Origin: Hyphomicrobiales bacterium | GTDB lineage: Bacteria; Pseudomonadota; Alphaproteobacteria; Rhizobiales; Rhizobiaceae | Length of the DNA: 64,000 bases | NCBI GenBank assembly: GCA_900468805.1 | Contig: UEIF01000035.1 | Coordinates: forward strand, 106,123 to 170,122 | Reading direction: 5' to 3' | Part shown: positions 8,202 to 16,161 of the stretch, piece by piece | How the letters are laid out: every line of letters begins with the position of its first letter | Numbering within the stretch: position 1 is the stretch's first letter | Program-made: the position numbers and the translations under genes | The notes under the pieces: generated by a model | The model's database searches: none | Told to the model about the DNA's origin: nothing | The model's input: the letters and a program-made list of their open reading frames with translations, nothing else

Positions 8202-9050
8202 ATGATGATGAAGACAGTGCGCGCTTTGCTCGCATCCGTGATGGTGCTGAGCGCAGGCGCCTTGATTTCCGGCTGCCAGTCGGACCCTGACATCGACATC
8301 ACCAAGCTCGGCCTCGAAACCGATCCGCCGGATGTACTCTACACACAAGGCCTTGCCAACATGAAGGCCGGCAACATGGCCGAGGCGGCGCGCAAGTTCG
8401 ATGCGATCGACCAGCAGAATCCCTTCTCGGAATGGGCGCGCAAGGCGCTCGTCATGAGCACCTTCGTCAAGTACCGCCAGGGCCGCTTCGACGACGCGCT
8501 CGCATCGGGCAACCGCTATATGGCGCAGTATCCGAAGTCCAAGGATGCGCCCTATGTGCAGTATCTCGTGGGTCTCACCTATTCCAAGCAGATCGTCGAC
8601 GTGACGCAGGACCAGCGCGCCGCGCAGAAGACCATCGAGGCGATGCAGGCCGTCGTCGACAATTATCCCGACTCCGAATATGTCGATGACGCGCAGGCCA
8701 AGATGCGCTTTGCGCGCGACCAGCTCGCCGGCAAGGAAATGCAGGTCGGCCGCTATTATATGGAGCGCAAGGAATATCTCGCGGCGATCTCGCGTTTCCG
8801 CATCGTCGTCGAGAAATATCCGAATACGAATCAGGTCGAGGAGGCGCTCGCCCGTCTCGTCGAAGCCTATTATGCGATGGGTGTCGTCGAGGAGGCGCAG
8901 ACTGCCGCTGCCGTTCTCGGTCACAATTATCCCGACAGCCAGTGGTATGCTGATTCTTACAAGCTGCTGCAGTCGGGTGGCGCGGAACCGCGTGAAAACA
9001 AGGGTTCGTGGATCGCTGCAGCGGGCAAGAAACTCCTTCTCGGTTCCTGA
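8202..9050 (+). CDS. bamD: Outer membrane assembly lipoprotein BamD (ComL/YfiO)
   Basis: BamD is the essential lipoprotein of the BAM complex, which folds beta-barrel proteins into the outer membrane. A lipoprotein signal peptide ends in the lipobox LISGC, and the mature part is a chain of TPR helices (FDAIDQQNPFSEWARKA, YPKSKDAPYVQYLVGLTY, YPNTNQVEEALARLVEAY). The start at 8202 (Met-Met-Met-Lys) has AAGGT six bases ahead and gives 282 residues. An ATG at 8181 is possible and would add seven. recN begins five bases after the stop, so the two are probably cotranscribed. Confidence 0.93.
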   Translation: MMMKTVRALLASVMVLSAGALISGCQSDPDIDITKLGLETDPPDVLYTQGLANMKAGNMAEAARKFDAIDQQNPFSEWARKALVMSTFVKYRQGRFDDALASGNRYMAQYPKSKDAPYVQYLVGLTYSKQIVDVTQDQRAAQKTIEAMQAVVDNYPDSEYVDDAQAKMRFARDQLAGKEMQVGRYYMERKEYLAAISRFRIVVEKYPNTNQVEEALARLVEAYYAMGVVEEAQTAAAVLGHNYPDSQWYADSYKLLQSGGAEPRENKGSWIAAAGKKLLLGS

Positions 9051-9055
9051 GGCCA

Positions 9056-10729
9056 ATGCTGATCCAGCTTTCGATCCGCGATATCGTTTTGATCGAGCGG
9101 CTGGATCTTGCCTTCGAGACCGGCCTCTCCGTGCTGACGGGTGAGACGGGTGCCGGCAAATCCATATTGCTCGACAGTCTTTCGCTGGCCCTTGGCGGGC
9201 GCGGCGATGGCGGTCTCGTTCGCCATGGCGAGGACAAGGGCCAGGTAACGGCCGTCTTCGATGTCGGCATGGATCATGGTGCCCGCAAGCTTTTGCGCGA
9301 AAACGGAATCGATGACGAAGGCGACCTGATCTTTCGCCGCCAGCAATCCTCCGATGGCCGCACCAAGGCCTATGTGAACGACCAGCCGGTCGGCGTGCAG
9401 CTGATGCGGCAGGCCGGCCAGATGCTGGTCGAGATCCACGGCCAGCATGATGACCGCGCGCTGGTCGATACAAATGCCCACAGAACGCTGCTCGACGCCT
9501 TTGCGGGTATCAGCGAGGATGCGCAGGGTGTCGGCGGCCTTTACCGCCAGTGGCGCGACAGCGAGCGCACGCTGAAGAAGCATCGCGAGAGGGTCGAAGC
9601 TGCGGCCCGCGAGGCGGATTATCTGCGCTCCTCCGTCGAAGAGCTTGAAAAGCTCTCGCCGCGGGATGGCGAGGAAGACGAGCTTGCCGATCGCCGCCAG
9701 AAGATGATGAAGGCGGAGCGTATTGCCGGCGATATTGCCGAGGCTTCCGAGTTCCTCAACGGCAATGCCTCTCCCGTGCCGCATATAGCCTCGCTGGTGC
9801 GCCGTCTGGAGCGCAAGAGCCATGAGGCGCCCGGACTGCTCGAAGACACTGTGGCGCTGCTGGATGCGGCGCTGGACCAGCTGTCGAATGCGCAGATGGA
9901 AGTCGAGGCGGCACTGCGCAAGACCGAATATGACCCGAAGGAGCTGGAGCGCGTCGAGGAGCGGCTGTTTGCGCTGCGCGCCGCGTCCCGCAAATATTCC
10001 GTTCCCGTCACCGAGCTTCCGGCACTTGCCGTGCGCATGATCAGCGATCTTGCCGATCTCGATGCCGGCGAGGAGCGGCTTGCCAAACTCCAGGCCGAAG
10101 TGGGCGTCGCCAAGACGAATTTCGATGCGGCCGCCCGATCGCTTTCCGAGAAGCGTCACCATGCCGGCGATGCGCTGGCGCAGGCCGTCATGGCCGAACT
10201 GCCGGCGCTGAAGCTCGAGCGCGCCCGCTTCATGGTGGAGATCACCACCGATGCGGAGGAGGCGACGGCCGAAGGCATCGATATCGTCGAATTCCACGTC
10301 CAGACCAATCCGGGCACGCGGCCGGGTTCGATCATGAAGGTTGCCTCGGGCGGCGAACTTTCGCGCTTCCTGCTGGCGCTCAAGGTGGCGCTCGCCGATC
10401 GGGGCTCCGCGCCGACGCTCGTCTTCGATGAAATCGACACCGGTGTCGGCGGGGCGGTGGCAGACGCGATCGGCCAGCGGCTGAAACGGCTTTCCGAGCG
10501 CGTGCAGGTTCTGTCCGTCACCCATGCACCGCAAGTGGCGGCTCGTGCTGCCACGCATCTGCTCATCTCCAAGGGACCGTCCGGCGAGGGCTCCGACAAG
10601 ATCGCCACGCGCGTTGCCACCATGGCCCAGAAGGACCGCACGGAAGAGATTGCCCGCATGCTCGCTGGCGCTTCAGTGACGGAAGAGGCGAGGGCGGCGG
10701 CTGTGCGGTTGCTGGCCGGAAACGGCTAG
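9056..10729 (+). CDS. recN: DNA repair protein RecN
   Basis: RecN is an SMC-like ATPase for double-strand break repair. It has 557 residues. The Walker A GETGAGKS is at 29-36 after the typical opening LIQLSIRDIVLIERLDLAF. A long coiled-coil middle (about 160-370) follows. The C-terminal half carries the ABC signature ASGGELSRFLLALK, Walker B as TLVFDEIDTGVGG, and SVTHAPQVAA. The ATG at 9056 has TGAGG overlapping the bamD stop as ribosome site. An upstream in-frame codon at 9008 would lie inside bamD and is not needed. Confidence 0.96.
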   Translation: MLIQLSIRDIVLIERLDLAFETGLSVLTGETGAGKSILLDSLSLALGGRGDGGLVRHGEDKGQVTAVFDVGMDHGARKLLRENGIDDEGDLIFRRQQSSDGRTKAYVNDQPVGVQLMRQAGQMLVEIHGQHDDRALVDTNAHRTLLDAFAGISEDAQGVGGLYRQWRDSERTLKKHRERVEAAAREADYLRSSVEELEKLSPRDGEEDELADRRQKMMKAERIAGDIAEASEFLNGNASPVPHIASLVRRLERKSHEAPGLLEDTVALLDAALDQLSNAQMEVEAALRKTEYDPKELERVEERLFALRAASRKYSVPVTELPALAVRMISDLADLDAGEERLAKLQAEVGVAKTNFDAAARSLSEKRHHAGDALAQAVMAELPALKLERARFMVEITTDAEEATAEGIDIVEFHVQTNPGTRPGSIMKVASGGELSRFLLALKVALADRGSAPTLVFDEIDTGVGGAVADAIGQRLKRLSERVQVLSVTHAPQVAARAATHLLISKGPSGEGSDKIATRVATMAQKDRTEEIARMLAGASVTEEARAAAVRLLAGNG

Positions 10730-10801
10730 GCATGGACCGCCGGTGACAAATCTCGGCGGCGAGGGTATGGGACGTCATCCACTGGCGAGGTCCAGCCATT
10801 C

Positions 10802-11320
10802 ATGCGGCTTTTCCATTTCAGCGATGATCCCACTATTACGGTCTTTGAGCCGCGCCCCGTGCGCGTTCCCTCGGAACGTCGGGCGGGAATGGAATGGCTG
10901 AATGGCCCGCTCGTCTGGGCGATCGATGATATCAACGACTTCATGTATCTCTTTCCCCGCGATTGCCCGCGTATCCTGATCTGGTCGAAGCCGGAGACAA
11001 CTGCGGACGACCTGACATTGCTCGGTAGCTGGCGGGGTGCCGCCTATATCGAGCGCGGCTGGCTGGAGAGGCTGCAGAGTGAAACCATCCAGCGCTACGA
11101 GATGCCGACAGATGATTTCGAGGACCTGCAGGATGCGGGAATGTGGGTGTCTCGCAGGACCGTCACGCCGCTTGCACTCACTGCCGTGTCCCATCTCGAC
11201 CGGGAGTTTACTCTGCGCGGCATCGAACTTCGCGTCGTCGACAGCCTGACGCCGCTGAAGGCCCTGAGAGACAGCACGCTGCATGTCAGTGCCATAAGGC
11301 TGCGCAATGCGCGGCCATGA
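10802..11320 (+). CDS. DUF6886 family protein
   Basis: This protein of 172 residues has unknown function. The opening MRLFHFSDDPTI, then FEPRPVRVPSERRAG and GPLVWAIDDINDFMYLFPRDCPRI, match a conserved uncharacterised family I recognise as DUF6886. No signal peptide or membrane segment is seen, so it is likely cytosolic. It lies between recN and ligA on the same strand, 72 bases after recN and 75 before ligA, and may be read through from recN. The ribosome site ahead of 10802 is weak, so the exact start is less certain than the gene. Confidence 0.8.
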   Translation: MRLFHFSDDPTITVFEPRPVRVPSERRAGMEWLNGPLVWAIDDINDFMYLFPRDCPRILIWSKPETTADDLTLLGSWRGAAYIERGWLERLQSETIQRYEMPTDDFEDLQDAGMWVSRRTVTPLALTAVSHLDREFTLRGIELRVVDSLTPLKALRDSTLHVSAIRLRNARP

Positions 11321-11395
11321 TTTCAAAACGTTGGTGCTATTTCAATCGCGGAATTTTGCTCTAAAACCATTGCAGATTCTCTGGAGTGAAGCTGC

Positions 11396-13552
11396 ATGTC
11401 GACCGAATCCGTCGCTGTTGAGGACCTGACACTTGAAGACGCTGCCATCGAACTGGAACGGCTGGCCAAGGAGGTAGCGCGCAACGACGCGCTCTATCAT
11501 GGCAAGGACCAGCCGGAGATTTCCGATGCGGATTATGACGCGCTGAAGCGCCGCAACGATGCGATCGAGGCGCGCTTCCCCGAACTCATCCGCGAAGACA
11601 GCCCGTCGCGCCGGGTCGGTGCAGCCCCTTCCGCCACCTTCGCGCCGGTCGTCCATTCCCGGCCGATGCTGTCGCTTGACAATACTTTCTCGCAGGAAGA
11701 TGTGCGCGACTTCGTTGCGAGCGTCTATCGCTTCCTTGGCCGCCTGCCTGACAATTCCATCGCCTTTACCGCCGAGCCGAAGATTGACGGTCTTTCCATG
11801 TCGATCCGCTATGAGAACGGCAAGTTGGTGACGGGCGCGACCCGCGGCGACGGCACGACGGGCGAGAACGTTACCGCCAATATCCGAACCATCAAGGAAA
11901 TCCCGAACGAGCTGCCGAAGGGGGCTCCATCCGTCGTGGAAGTGCGCGGCGAGGTCTACATGGCCAAGAGCGACTTCATGGCGCTGAACGCCCAGATGGA
12001 GGCCGAGGGCAAGCAGACTTACGTCAATCCGCGCAATACGGCCGCGGGATCGCTGCGCCAGCTCGATGCGAAGGTAACGGCGAGCCGCAAACTGAGATTC
12101 TTCGCCTATGCCTGGGGCGAGATGTCGGACATGCCTGCCGATACGCAGATGGGCATGGTCGAGGCCTTCAAAAGCTGGGGTTTCCCGGTCAATCCGCTGA
12201 TGAAGCGACTGAACTCGGTTGACGATATCCTTGCCCATTACAGCGAGATTGGCCTCGAACGGCCGGATCTCGATTACGATATCGACGGTGTCGTCTATAA
12301 GGTCGACAGCCTCGAACTGCAGCAGCGCCTCGGCTTCCGCTCGCGTAGCCCGCGCTGGGCGACCGCGCACAAATTCCCTGCCGAACAGGCCTTCACTGTT
12401 GTCGATGCGATTGACATCCAGGTTGGCCGCACGGGCGCGCTGACGCCGGTCGCGCGGTTGACGCCGATCACCGTCGGCGGTGTGGTCGTGACCAATGCGA
12501 CGCTGCATAACGAGGATTACATCAAGGGTATCGGCAATAGCGGCGAGCGCATCCGCGAGGAGGAGCACGATATCCGCATCGGCGACACCATCATCGTGCA
12601 GCGCGCCGGCGACGTGATCCCGCAGGTGCTCGACGTCGTCATGGAAAAGCGGCCGGCCGATGCGCAGCCGTATCAGTTTCCGAAGGTGTGCCCGGTCTGC
12701 GGTTCGCATGCGGTGCGTGAACGGCACGAGAAGACCGGCAAGCTCGATTCCGTTACCCGCTGCACTGGTGGCTTCATCTGCCGGGCGCAGGCGACGGAGG
12801 AGTTGAAGCATTTCGTCTCGCGCAATGCCTTCGATATTGAAGGGCTCGGCTCCAAGCAGGTGGATTTCTTCTTCGAGAATGAGGATCCGGCGCTGCAGAT
12901 CCGCACCGCACCCGATATCTTCACGCTGGAGAAGCGCCAGCAGCAGTCGATCACCAAGCTGGAGAACATCGACGGTTTCGGCAAGGTCAGCGTCGGCAAG
13001 CTCTATGCTGCGATCAACGAGCGGCGCAGCATTGCCCTTCACCGCTTCATCTACGCGCTCGGCATCCGCCATGTAGGCGAGACGACTGCAAAGCTGCTGG
13101 CGCGCTCCTACAACAGCTACGAGGCCTTTGCCGCGGCGATGAAGGAGGCAGCTGTTCTTTCCGGCGATGCCTGGAACGAGCTCAACGCCATCGAGGGCAT
13201 CGGCGAGGTCGTGGCGCGCGCCATCGTCGAATTCTACAAGGAGCCGCGCAATATCGCGGTGATCGGCCGGCTGCTTGACGAGGTGACGCCGCAGGAGGCC
13301 GAACAGCCGGTCACGTCGGGCAGCCCCGTTGCCGGCAAGACCGTCGTCTTCACCGGTTCGCTGGAAAAGTTCACGCGTGAAGAGGCAAAGGCGAGGGCGG
13401 AAGGCCTCGGCGCCAAGGTGGCGGGCTCCGTCTCCAAGAAGACCGACATCGTCGTTGCAGGCCCCGGTGCCGGGTCCAAGCTCGACAAGGCCCGCGAACT
13501 CGGCGTCCAGACGATGGACGAGGACGAGTGGCTGGCGTTGATCGGCGGATAG
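11396..13552 (+). CDS. ligA: NAD-dependent DNA ligase
   Basis: LigA seals nicks during replication and repair using NAD+. It has 718 residues. The adenylated lysine is K129 in EPKIDGLSMSIRY, after an N-terminal Ia domain with YHGKDQPEISDADYD. The OB fold holds VGRTGALTPVARL. A Cys4 zinc finger (CPVCG and CTGGFIC) is followed by helix-hairpin-helix repeats (IDGFGKVSVGKL, IEGIGEVVARAI) and a C-terminal BRCT domain from about residue 640. The ATG at 11396 has GGAGTGAAG ahead. It is the last gene of the plus-strand block that starts with ddl. Confidence 0.97.
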   Translation: MSTESVAVEDLTLEDAAIELERLAKEVARNDALYHGKDQPEISDADYDALKRRNDAIEARFPELIREDSPSRRVGAAPSATFAPVVHSRPMLSLDNTFSQEDVRDFVASVYRFLGRLPDNSIAFTAEPKIDGLSMSIRYENGKLVTGATRGDGTTGENVTANIRTIKEIPNELPKGAPSVVEVRGEVYMAKSDFMALNAQMEAEGKQTYVNPRNTAAGSLRQLDAKVTASRKLRFFAYAWGEMSDMPADTQMGMVEAFKSWGFPVNPLMKRLNSVDDILAHYSEIGLERPDLDYDIDGVVYKVDSLELQQRLGFRSRSPRWATAHKFPAEQAFTVVDAIDIQVGRTGALTPVARLTPITVGGVVVTNATLHNEDYIKGIGNSGERIREEEHDIRIGDTIIVQRAGDVIPQVLDVVMEKRPADAQPYQFPKVCPVCGSHAVRERHEKTGKLDSVTRCTGGFICRAQATEELKHFVSRNAFDIEGLGSKQVDFFFENEDPALQIRTAPDIFTLEKRQQQSITKLENIDGFGKVSVGKLYAAINERRSIALHRFIYALGIRHVGETTAKLLARSYNSYEAFAAAMKEAAVLSGDAWNELNAIEGIGEVVARAIVEFYKEPRNIAVIGRLLDEVTPQEAEQPVTSGSPVAGKTVVFTGSLEKFTREEAKARAEGLGAKVAGSVSKKTDIVVAGPGAGSKLDKARELGVQTMDEDEWLALIGG

Positions 13553-13612
13553 CGGACGGCGGCAGCTGACGAGCTTTTCTGTTTTTTCGTATGGCCGCCT
13601 TTATTTGGCGTG

Positions 13613-13635
13613 ATCCTCGGGACAAGCCCGAGGAT
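13613..13635. repeat. palindrome between convergent ligA and GNAT genes
   Basis: The arms ATCCTCGGG (13613-13621) and CCCGAGGAT (13627-13635) form a perfect 9-bp hairpin with a 5-base loop. Copies of a similar CCTCGGG/CCCGAGG palindrome are common between rhizobial genes. It has no strong T-tract, so it may be a repeat that also works as a weak bidirectional terminator. Confidence 0.55.
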
Positions 13636-13688
13636 GGCGGAAGAGAAGTTAGCGGCCTCGGTCCGTCGTTGGTGCCTGCCGCTCCCTT

Positions 13689-14222
13689 TCAGCCCCTCAG
13701 CCGCGCCATCGTATAGGCATCGACATATTGCCCGTCGCGATAGCCGAAAGACCTGAGCAAGCCTTCCTTCTCGAAGCCGAACTTTTCGTAGAGACGGACG
13801 GCCGCGTCATTGTCCGTATAGACGGTCAGCTCCAGCCGCTTGATGTCATGCCAATTGTCGGCAGCATCGACCATGGCGGCCATCAGGAAGGTCCCGACGC
13901 CGCGGCCGGTGAAATCGTCGTGCACACCCATGCCGAGGCTGGCGGCGTGCTGGCGCCGTCCTTCGAAGCGGTTCATGCCGGCATTGGCGACGAGCTTGCC
14001 GTCGAGTTCGACGACGAGATTGAGCGCGCCGGGCGAGGGGGATTCCATGCGCTTGCGCACCGCGTCGATGCTTTGAAAGGGCGGGCGCAGCGTGCCGGCG
14101 CGGTAGCCCGGCAGGTTGATCAGATCAGTGAGAGCTTCGGCATCGCTTACACGCAACGCGCGAACGGTGAGGCCCTTCACAGAAGGCTTCTTGGGCGGGA
14201 TATCCTGATTGGCTAACATCAT
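13689..14222 (-). CDS. GNAT family N-acetyltransferase
   Basis: This acetyl-CoA-dependent acetyltransferase has 177 residues. The GNAT fold is visible from VRALRVSDAEALTDLI. The acetyl-CoA pyrophosphate loop lies in DDFTGRGVGTFLMAAMVD, and motif B in YTDNDAAVRLYEKFGFEKEG. The ending GYRDGQYVDAYTMARL is typical of the RimI/phosphinothricin-acetyltransferase-like subgroup. The substrate is unknown. Two adjacent ATG codons follow AGGAGAG, with 14222 taken as the start. It is convergent with ligA. Confidence 0.88.
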   Translation of the reverse strand: MMLANQDIPPKKPSVKGLTVRALRVSDAEALTDLINLPGYRAGTLRPPFQSIDAVRKRMESPSPGALNLVVELDGKLVANAGMNRFEGRRQHAASLGMGVHDDFTGRGVGTFLMAAMVDAADNWHDIKRLELTVYTDNDAAVRLYEKFGFEKEGLLRSFGYRDGQYVDAYTMARLRG

Positions 14223-14260
14223 GCTCTCCTTGGTTTGAAAAGAGGAGAGCGGATTTTTCA

Positions 14261-14290
14261 GAAAACCCTGCTCGCCTCGGCAGGGTTTTC
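14261..14290 (-). terminator. rho-independent terminator-like hairpin
   Basis: A perfect 11-bp stem, 14261-14271 with 14280-14290, has an 8-base loop and A/T ends on both sides. It lies between the start of the GNAT gene and a short minus-strand reading frame, so on the minus strand it would end that short transcript. Confidence 0.65.
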
Positions 14291-14305
14291 GGGAATGATC
14301 AGCTG

Positions 14306-14404
14306 CTACTGACGCACCATCGCTCCCGCGTACCCTGCAAGGGTCGTGGTGATGAGATGCATGGCGTGGGTCATAGAGTTGATCATGGGCGGAAGTTTCG
14401 CCAT
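14306..14404 (-). CDS. possible small protein, 32 residues
   Basis: A short frame encodes a Met/Thr-rich, partly hydrophobic peptide: MAKLPPMINSMTHAMHLITT, continuing with a short tail that ends VRQ. I do not recognise it. In its favour, a perfect hairpin terminator follows 16 bases after the stop and nothing else on this strand explains that hairpin. Against it, no good ribosome site is seen. A TTGACA at 14416-14421 is placed so that transcription would start inside the frame, which would fit a small RNA better than an mRNA. Confidence 0.3.
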   Translation of the reverse strand: MAKLPPMINSMTHAMHLITTTLAGYAGAMVRQ

Positions 14405-14490
14405 TCGCGTGTAGATGTCAACAGGTCAAAATTTGCCTTCGGATGCGGCTATCTTTATTCCGGTAGGAACAGACGATTCGGATATCTGCC

Positions 14491-15081
14491 TTGACAACCA
14501 TCGCCATCGATTTCGAGACAGCCAACGAACAGCGCGGCAGCGCCTGCTCGGTCGGCCTTGCCTGGATTAAGGACGGGCAGGTAACGCGGGTCGAGGAGCG
14601 GTTGATCCGCCCGCGGGACATGCGCTTCTCCGGGATGAATATTGCCATCCACGGCATCCGTCCGGAGCATGTGGAGGATGCGCCGGAGTTTCCTGAGGTC
14701 ATGGACGAGTTCCATGACGACTTCAGGGGTGCGACGATGATCGCCCACAACGCCGCTTTCGATTTCAGCGTCTGGCGGGCGAGTCTCGATCTCTACCGGC
14801 AATCCTATCCGGAACTCACCTATCTCTGCAGCCTGAAGATGGCGCAGCGCATCTGGCCGCATTTTCTGTCGCACCGGCTGAACCTGATCGCCGAGCATCT
14901 CGGCCTGCGTTTCGTCCATCACAATGCGGCTGAAGATGCTGCCGTCTGCGCGGCAGCGGCCATCGAGATGGCGAGAGCGGTCAAGGCGGCGACGGTTGCT
15001 GCGATTCCCGGACTGATCGGCATGAAGCCCGGCAGGCTCATGTCTGCCGGCTACGAGCCTTGCACCTGCCGCAAGGGCTGA
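14491..15081 (+). CDS. 3'-5' exonuclease, DnaQ-like
   Basis: This DEDD-superfamily exonuclease has 196 residues. Exo I is IAIDFETANEQRGSACSVGL, with metal ligands Asp and Glu. Exo II is in MIAHNAAFDFSVW, and Exo III is HHNAAEDAAVCAAA, whose His/Asp spacing fits the DEDDh type. SHRLNLIAEHLGL is also typical. It is a stand-alone exonuclease domain, not fused to a polymerase, so DNA proofreading, repair or RNA trimming are all possible. The start is a TTG at 14491, because no ATG or GTG lies in frame nearby and the conserved domain begins at once; the ribosome site is poor. Confidence 0.85.
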   Translation: MTTIAIDFETANEQRGSACSVGLAWIKDGQVTRVEERLIRPRDMRFSGMNIAIHGIRPEHVEDAPEFPEVMDEFHDDFRGATMIAHNAAFDFSVWRASLDLYRQSYPELTYLCSLKMAQRIWPHFLSHRLNLIAEHLGLRFVHHNAAEDAAVCAAAAIEMARAVKAATVAAIPGLIGMKPGRLMSAGYEPCTCRKG

Positions 15082-15145
15082 GCCCTCGCTTTCTTGCAAA
15101 GGGTTTGGCCCTTCTTATCTTAGCGGGATCAACACGGGAGTTGCC

Positions 15146-15637
15146 ATGTTCGCTTTCCGCAATCTTTTTTTCGCTGCAGCATTCCTGACCGTTTCCGCAG
15201 GTGCGACTTCTGCAGAAGTCGTCGGCAAGGTCGGGGTCGACTGGATCGGCAACGATATCATCATCGAGGCGGTCTCCGACCCCGAAGTGAAGGGCGTGAC
15301 CTGCCACGTGACCTATTTCGACCGCAGCCTCATCGATCGCTTCAAGAACGGCAACTGGTTCGAAGATCCTTCCAACAACTCCATCGCCTGCCGTCAGACG
15401 GGGCCGATCGAGATCGGCAATATCGATCTCTCCAAGGATGGCAACGAGGTCTTTCGCCAGGGCATGTCGCTGATCTGGAAGACGCTGGCGGTCAACCGCA
15501 TCTACGACAAGGCCAACAATACGCTGATCTATCTCGCTCATTCGCGGGAGCTCACGGACGGCTCGGCGAAGATGTCGATTTCGACGATCCCGCTCTACGG
15601 GCAGGATGTCGTCTGGAAGAATGGCAAGCCGCAATGA
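15146..15637 (+). CDS. creA: CreA family periplasmic protein
   Basis: This secreted protein of 163 residues belongs to the CreA family, whose function is unknown despite the old name 'catabolite regulation protein A'. A signal peptide (about residues 1-23, cleavage after TSA) precedes EVVGKVGVDWIGND. Family hallmarks are VKGVTCHVTYFDR, EDPSNNSIACRQTGPI (two Cys likely forming a disulfide) and SLIWKTLAVNRIYDKANNTLIYL. The ATG at 15146 follows GGGAGTTGCC. It is convergent with cheW across a shared hairpin. Confidence 0.9.
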   Translation: MFAFRNLFFAAAFLTVSAGATSAEVVGKVGVDWIGNDIIIEAVSDPEVKGVTCHVTYFDRSLIDRFKNGNWFEDPSNNSIACRQTGPIEIGNIDLSKDGNEVFRQGMSLIWKTLAVNRIYDKANNTLIYLAHSRELTDGSAKMSISTIPLYGQDVVWKNGKPQ

Positions 15638-15639
15638 AA

Positions 15640-15662
15640 AAGGCCCGGACGAGCCGGGCCTT
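15640..15662. terminator. shared terminator of creA and cheW
   Basis: The arms AAGGCCCGG (15640-15648) and CCGGGCCTT (15654-15662) form a perfect 9-bp stem with a 5-base loop. Read on the minus strand it is followed by TTTTT, so it suits cheW best and may serve both genes. Confidence 0.8.
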
Positions 15663-15685
15663 CTGATACCAGACAGGAAGAGCGT

Positions 15686-16159
15686 TCAGGCGGCTTCGCG
15701 GGACAGTTCGTCGGCGATGACGGTGTCGAGGTTGAGGAAGCAGACCATGGTCTTTTCGAGGGCGACGATGCCGCGGCAGAAGGCGCGCTGGGCTTCCGGG
15801 ATGATTTCCGGCGGCGGCTGAAGGTCCTCGCTCTTGATGGTCATCATGTCGGAGACCTGTTCGACCAGCAGGCCGACCAGCTTGCCGGCGATGTCGGTAA
15901 CGATGATGGCGGAACGCTCCGACGGCTCTGTCATCTTCATGCCGAGGCGGCAGGCCATGTCGATGACCGGGATCACCGCACCGCGAAGGTTGATGAGGCC
16001 GAGGACGTAGGGCGGGGTATGCGGCATCGGCGTCACCGGTGCCCAGCCGCGGATTTCGCGGATGGCCATGATGTCGATGCAGAATTCCTGATCGCCCAGA
16101 TGGAACGAAACGATTTCGAGATAGGCACCCGACTGCTTGATGGCGTTATTGTTGTTCAT
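15686..16159 (-). CDS. cheW: Chemotaxis coupling protein CheW
   Basis: CheW bridges chemoreceptors and the CheA kinase. It has 157 residues, the usual length for a single CheW domain. The fold is visible from YLEIVSFHLGDQEFCIDIMAIREI, with PVTPMPHTPPYVLGLINLRG (receptor/CheA contact), AVIPVIDM, and VEQVSDMMTIKSEDLQ. It starts two bases after the upstream chemoreceptor gene stops, so the pair is an operon that is separate from the main che cluster. Confidence 0.95.
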   Translation of the reverse strand: MNNNNAIKQSGAYLEIVSFHLGDQEFCIDIMAIREIRGWAPVTPMPHTPPYVLGLINLRGAVIPVIDMACRLGMKMTEPSERSAIIVTDIAGKLVGLLVEQVSDMMTIKSEDLQPPPEIIPEAQRAFCRGIVALEKTMVCFLNLDTVIADELSREAA

Positions 16160-16161
16160 GA

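Noticed and set aside
8957..10558. A 533-codon antisense frame across recN
   Set aside because: Shadow of recN codon usage; no domain is seen.
11342..13072. A 576-codon antisense frame across ligA
   Set aside because: Shadow of ligA; no domain is seen.
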